From Oligoflexales bacterium (GTDB taxonomy: Bacteria; Bdellovibrionota_B; Oligoflexia; Oligoflexales; CACXFL01): 5,966 nt of DNA. Below the pieces are notes generated by a model. It was not told the DNA's origin. It did not search any database and saw only the letters and a program-made list of their open reading frames with translations. Positions 5,743 to 5,966 of this stretch are shown here, piece by piece; the stretch's first letter is position 1; the number at the start of each line of letters is the position of its first letter. The translations under genes were made by a program, and so were the position numbers. The stretch is taken from positions 1 to 5,966 of the forward strand of contig JANQHA010000622.1 of the NCBI GenBank assembly GCA_028282865.1. The letters are read 5' to 3'.

Positions 5743-5793
5743 TTTAAATCAGTATATTAGTACTACAGAAAATTCCGACTAATACTAAATGGG
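5739..5793. repeat. Long imperfect inverted repeat between the end gene and the second regulator
   Basis: The right arm ACTAATACTAAATGGG (5778-5793) pairs with CCCATTT (5739-5745), AGTAT (5751-5755) and TAGT (5758-5761), i.e. 16 matching bases with insertions of 5 and 2 nt in the left arm and a 16-nt loop. On the minus strand it is followed by AATTTT. It could be a weak terminator for the gene ending at 5811, or additional binding sites, since its CCCATTT ends resemble the operator at 5711-5742. Confidence 0.45.
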
Positions 5794-5810
5794 CTCACGG
5801 CAGAAGAGTT

Positions 5811-5966
5811 TTAGCTAAAAAATAGCTGGAAAATTGTCTTGTGGCACCGGTGGTCGGGGTTAAAGCCCATCAGCTGCTCATAATGATTTAAAACATTAAG
5901 AGCCTGCCTTTTATCCGATACATTACGAGCTTCGAACTCTACACAACGGATAGTTTGATTGCTATT
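5811..5966 (-). CDS. C-terminal 51 residues of an unidentified protein (N-terminus outside window)
   Basis: The minus strand is open from the window edge (5966) to a TAA at 5811-5813, while the other two minus frames close within the first nine codons. The peptide contains RCVEFEARNVSDKRQALNVL and ends HRCHKTIFQLFFS. The mixed charged/hydrophobic composition and helical pattern look like real coding sequence, but no domain can be recognised from such a short piece. Two cysteines (residues 8 and 41 of the visible part) would fit an exported disulfide-bearing protein, which is speculative. It ends about 160 nt upstream of the second regulator on the same strand, separated by a promoter, operator and inverted repeat, so it is probably a different transcription unit. 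Confidence 0.5.
   Translation of the reverse strand, partial: NSNQTIRCVEFEARNVSDKRQALNVLNHYEQLMGFNPDHRCHKTIFQLFFS

Noticed and set aside
7..5878. 13-nt direct repeat CCCATCAGCTGCT at 7-19 and 5866-5878, suggesting element ends
   Set aside because: Both copies lie in coding sequence in different reading frames, there are no mobile-element genes between them, and one 13-mer match in 6 kb has a fair chance of being random.

Overview
The window most likely comes from a Gram-negative bacterium of the Bdellovibrionota / Oligoflexia type (Bdellovibrio-like organisms and relatives). The main clue is two adjacent members of the TIGR02147 / DUF4423 regulator family, a family I associate mainly with Bdellovibrio-like bacteria and Fibrobacter. 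Supporting clues are three unnamed exported proteins, a Cys-rich subtilase, and moderate-to-low GC content (judged by eye). This taxonomic call is inference from gene content, not from a search.

Layout: (1) Positions 1-399, minus strand: a GatB/YqeY-family protein missing only its C-terminal tip. (2) Positions 400-489: a short divergent control region with a nearly symmetric -10 element. (3) Positions 490-2310, plus strand: an exported subtilisin-like (S8) protease with a possible N-terminal lipobox, a propeptide, a Cys-rich insert and a C-terminal Gly-Cys-Gly / membrane / Arg-Arg tail. (4) Positions 2311-2470: a convergent intergenic region with two hairpins, one probably a two-way terminator. 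(5) Positions 2471-4192, minus strand: a TIGR02147-type regulator directly followed by a 311-residue exported protein, with the ribosome site of the second gene overlapping the stop of the first. (6) Positions 4322-5651, minus strand: a second TIGR02147-type regulator (259 residues against 258) followed by a 124-residue exported protein. (7) Positions 5811-5966, minus strand: the C-terminal 51 residues of an unidentified protein that runs off the window.

The most interesting signal is in control DNA. Both regulator promoters carry an inverted repeat exactly 6 nt upstream of the -35 box. The two repeats share the frame TTGNNCCA-3 nt-TGGNNCAA but differ symmetrically in the NN positions (AA/TT for one, CC/GG for the other). 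This is what would be expected of two duplicated regulator/exported-protein modules whose operators have diverged so that each regulator recognises its own site. That reading is inference; the repeats, their spacing and their positions are visible in the sequence.
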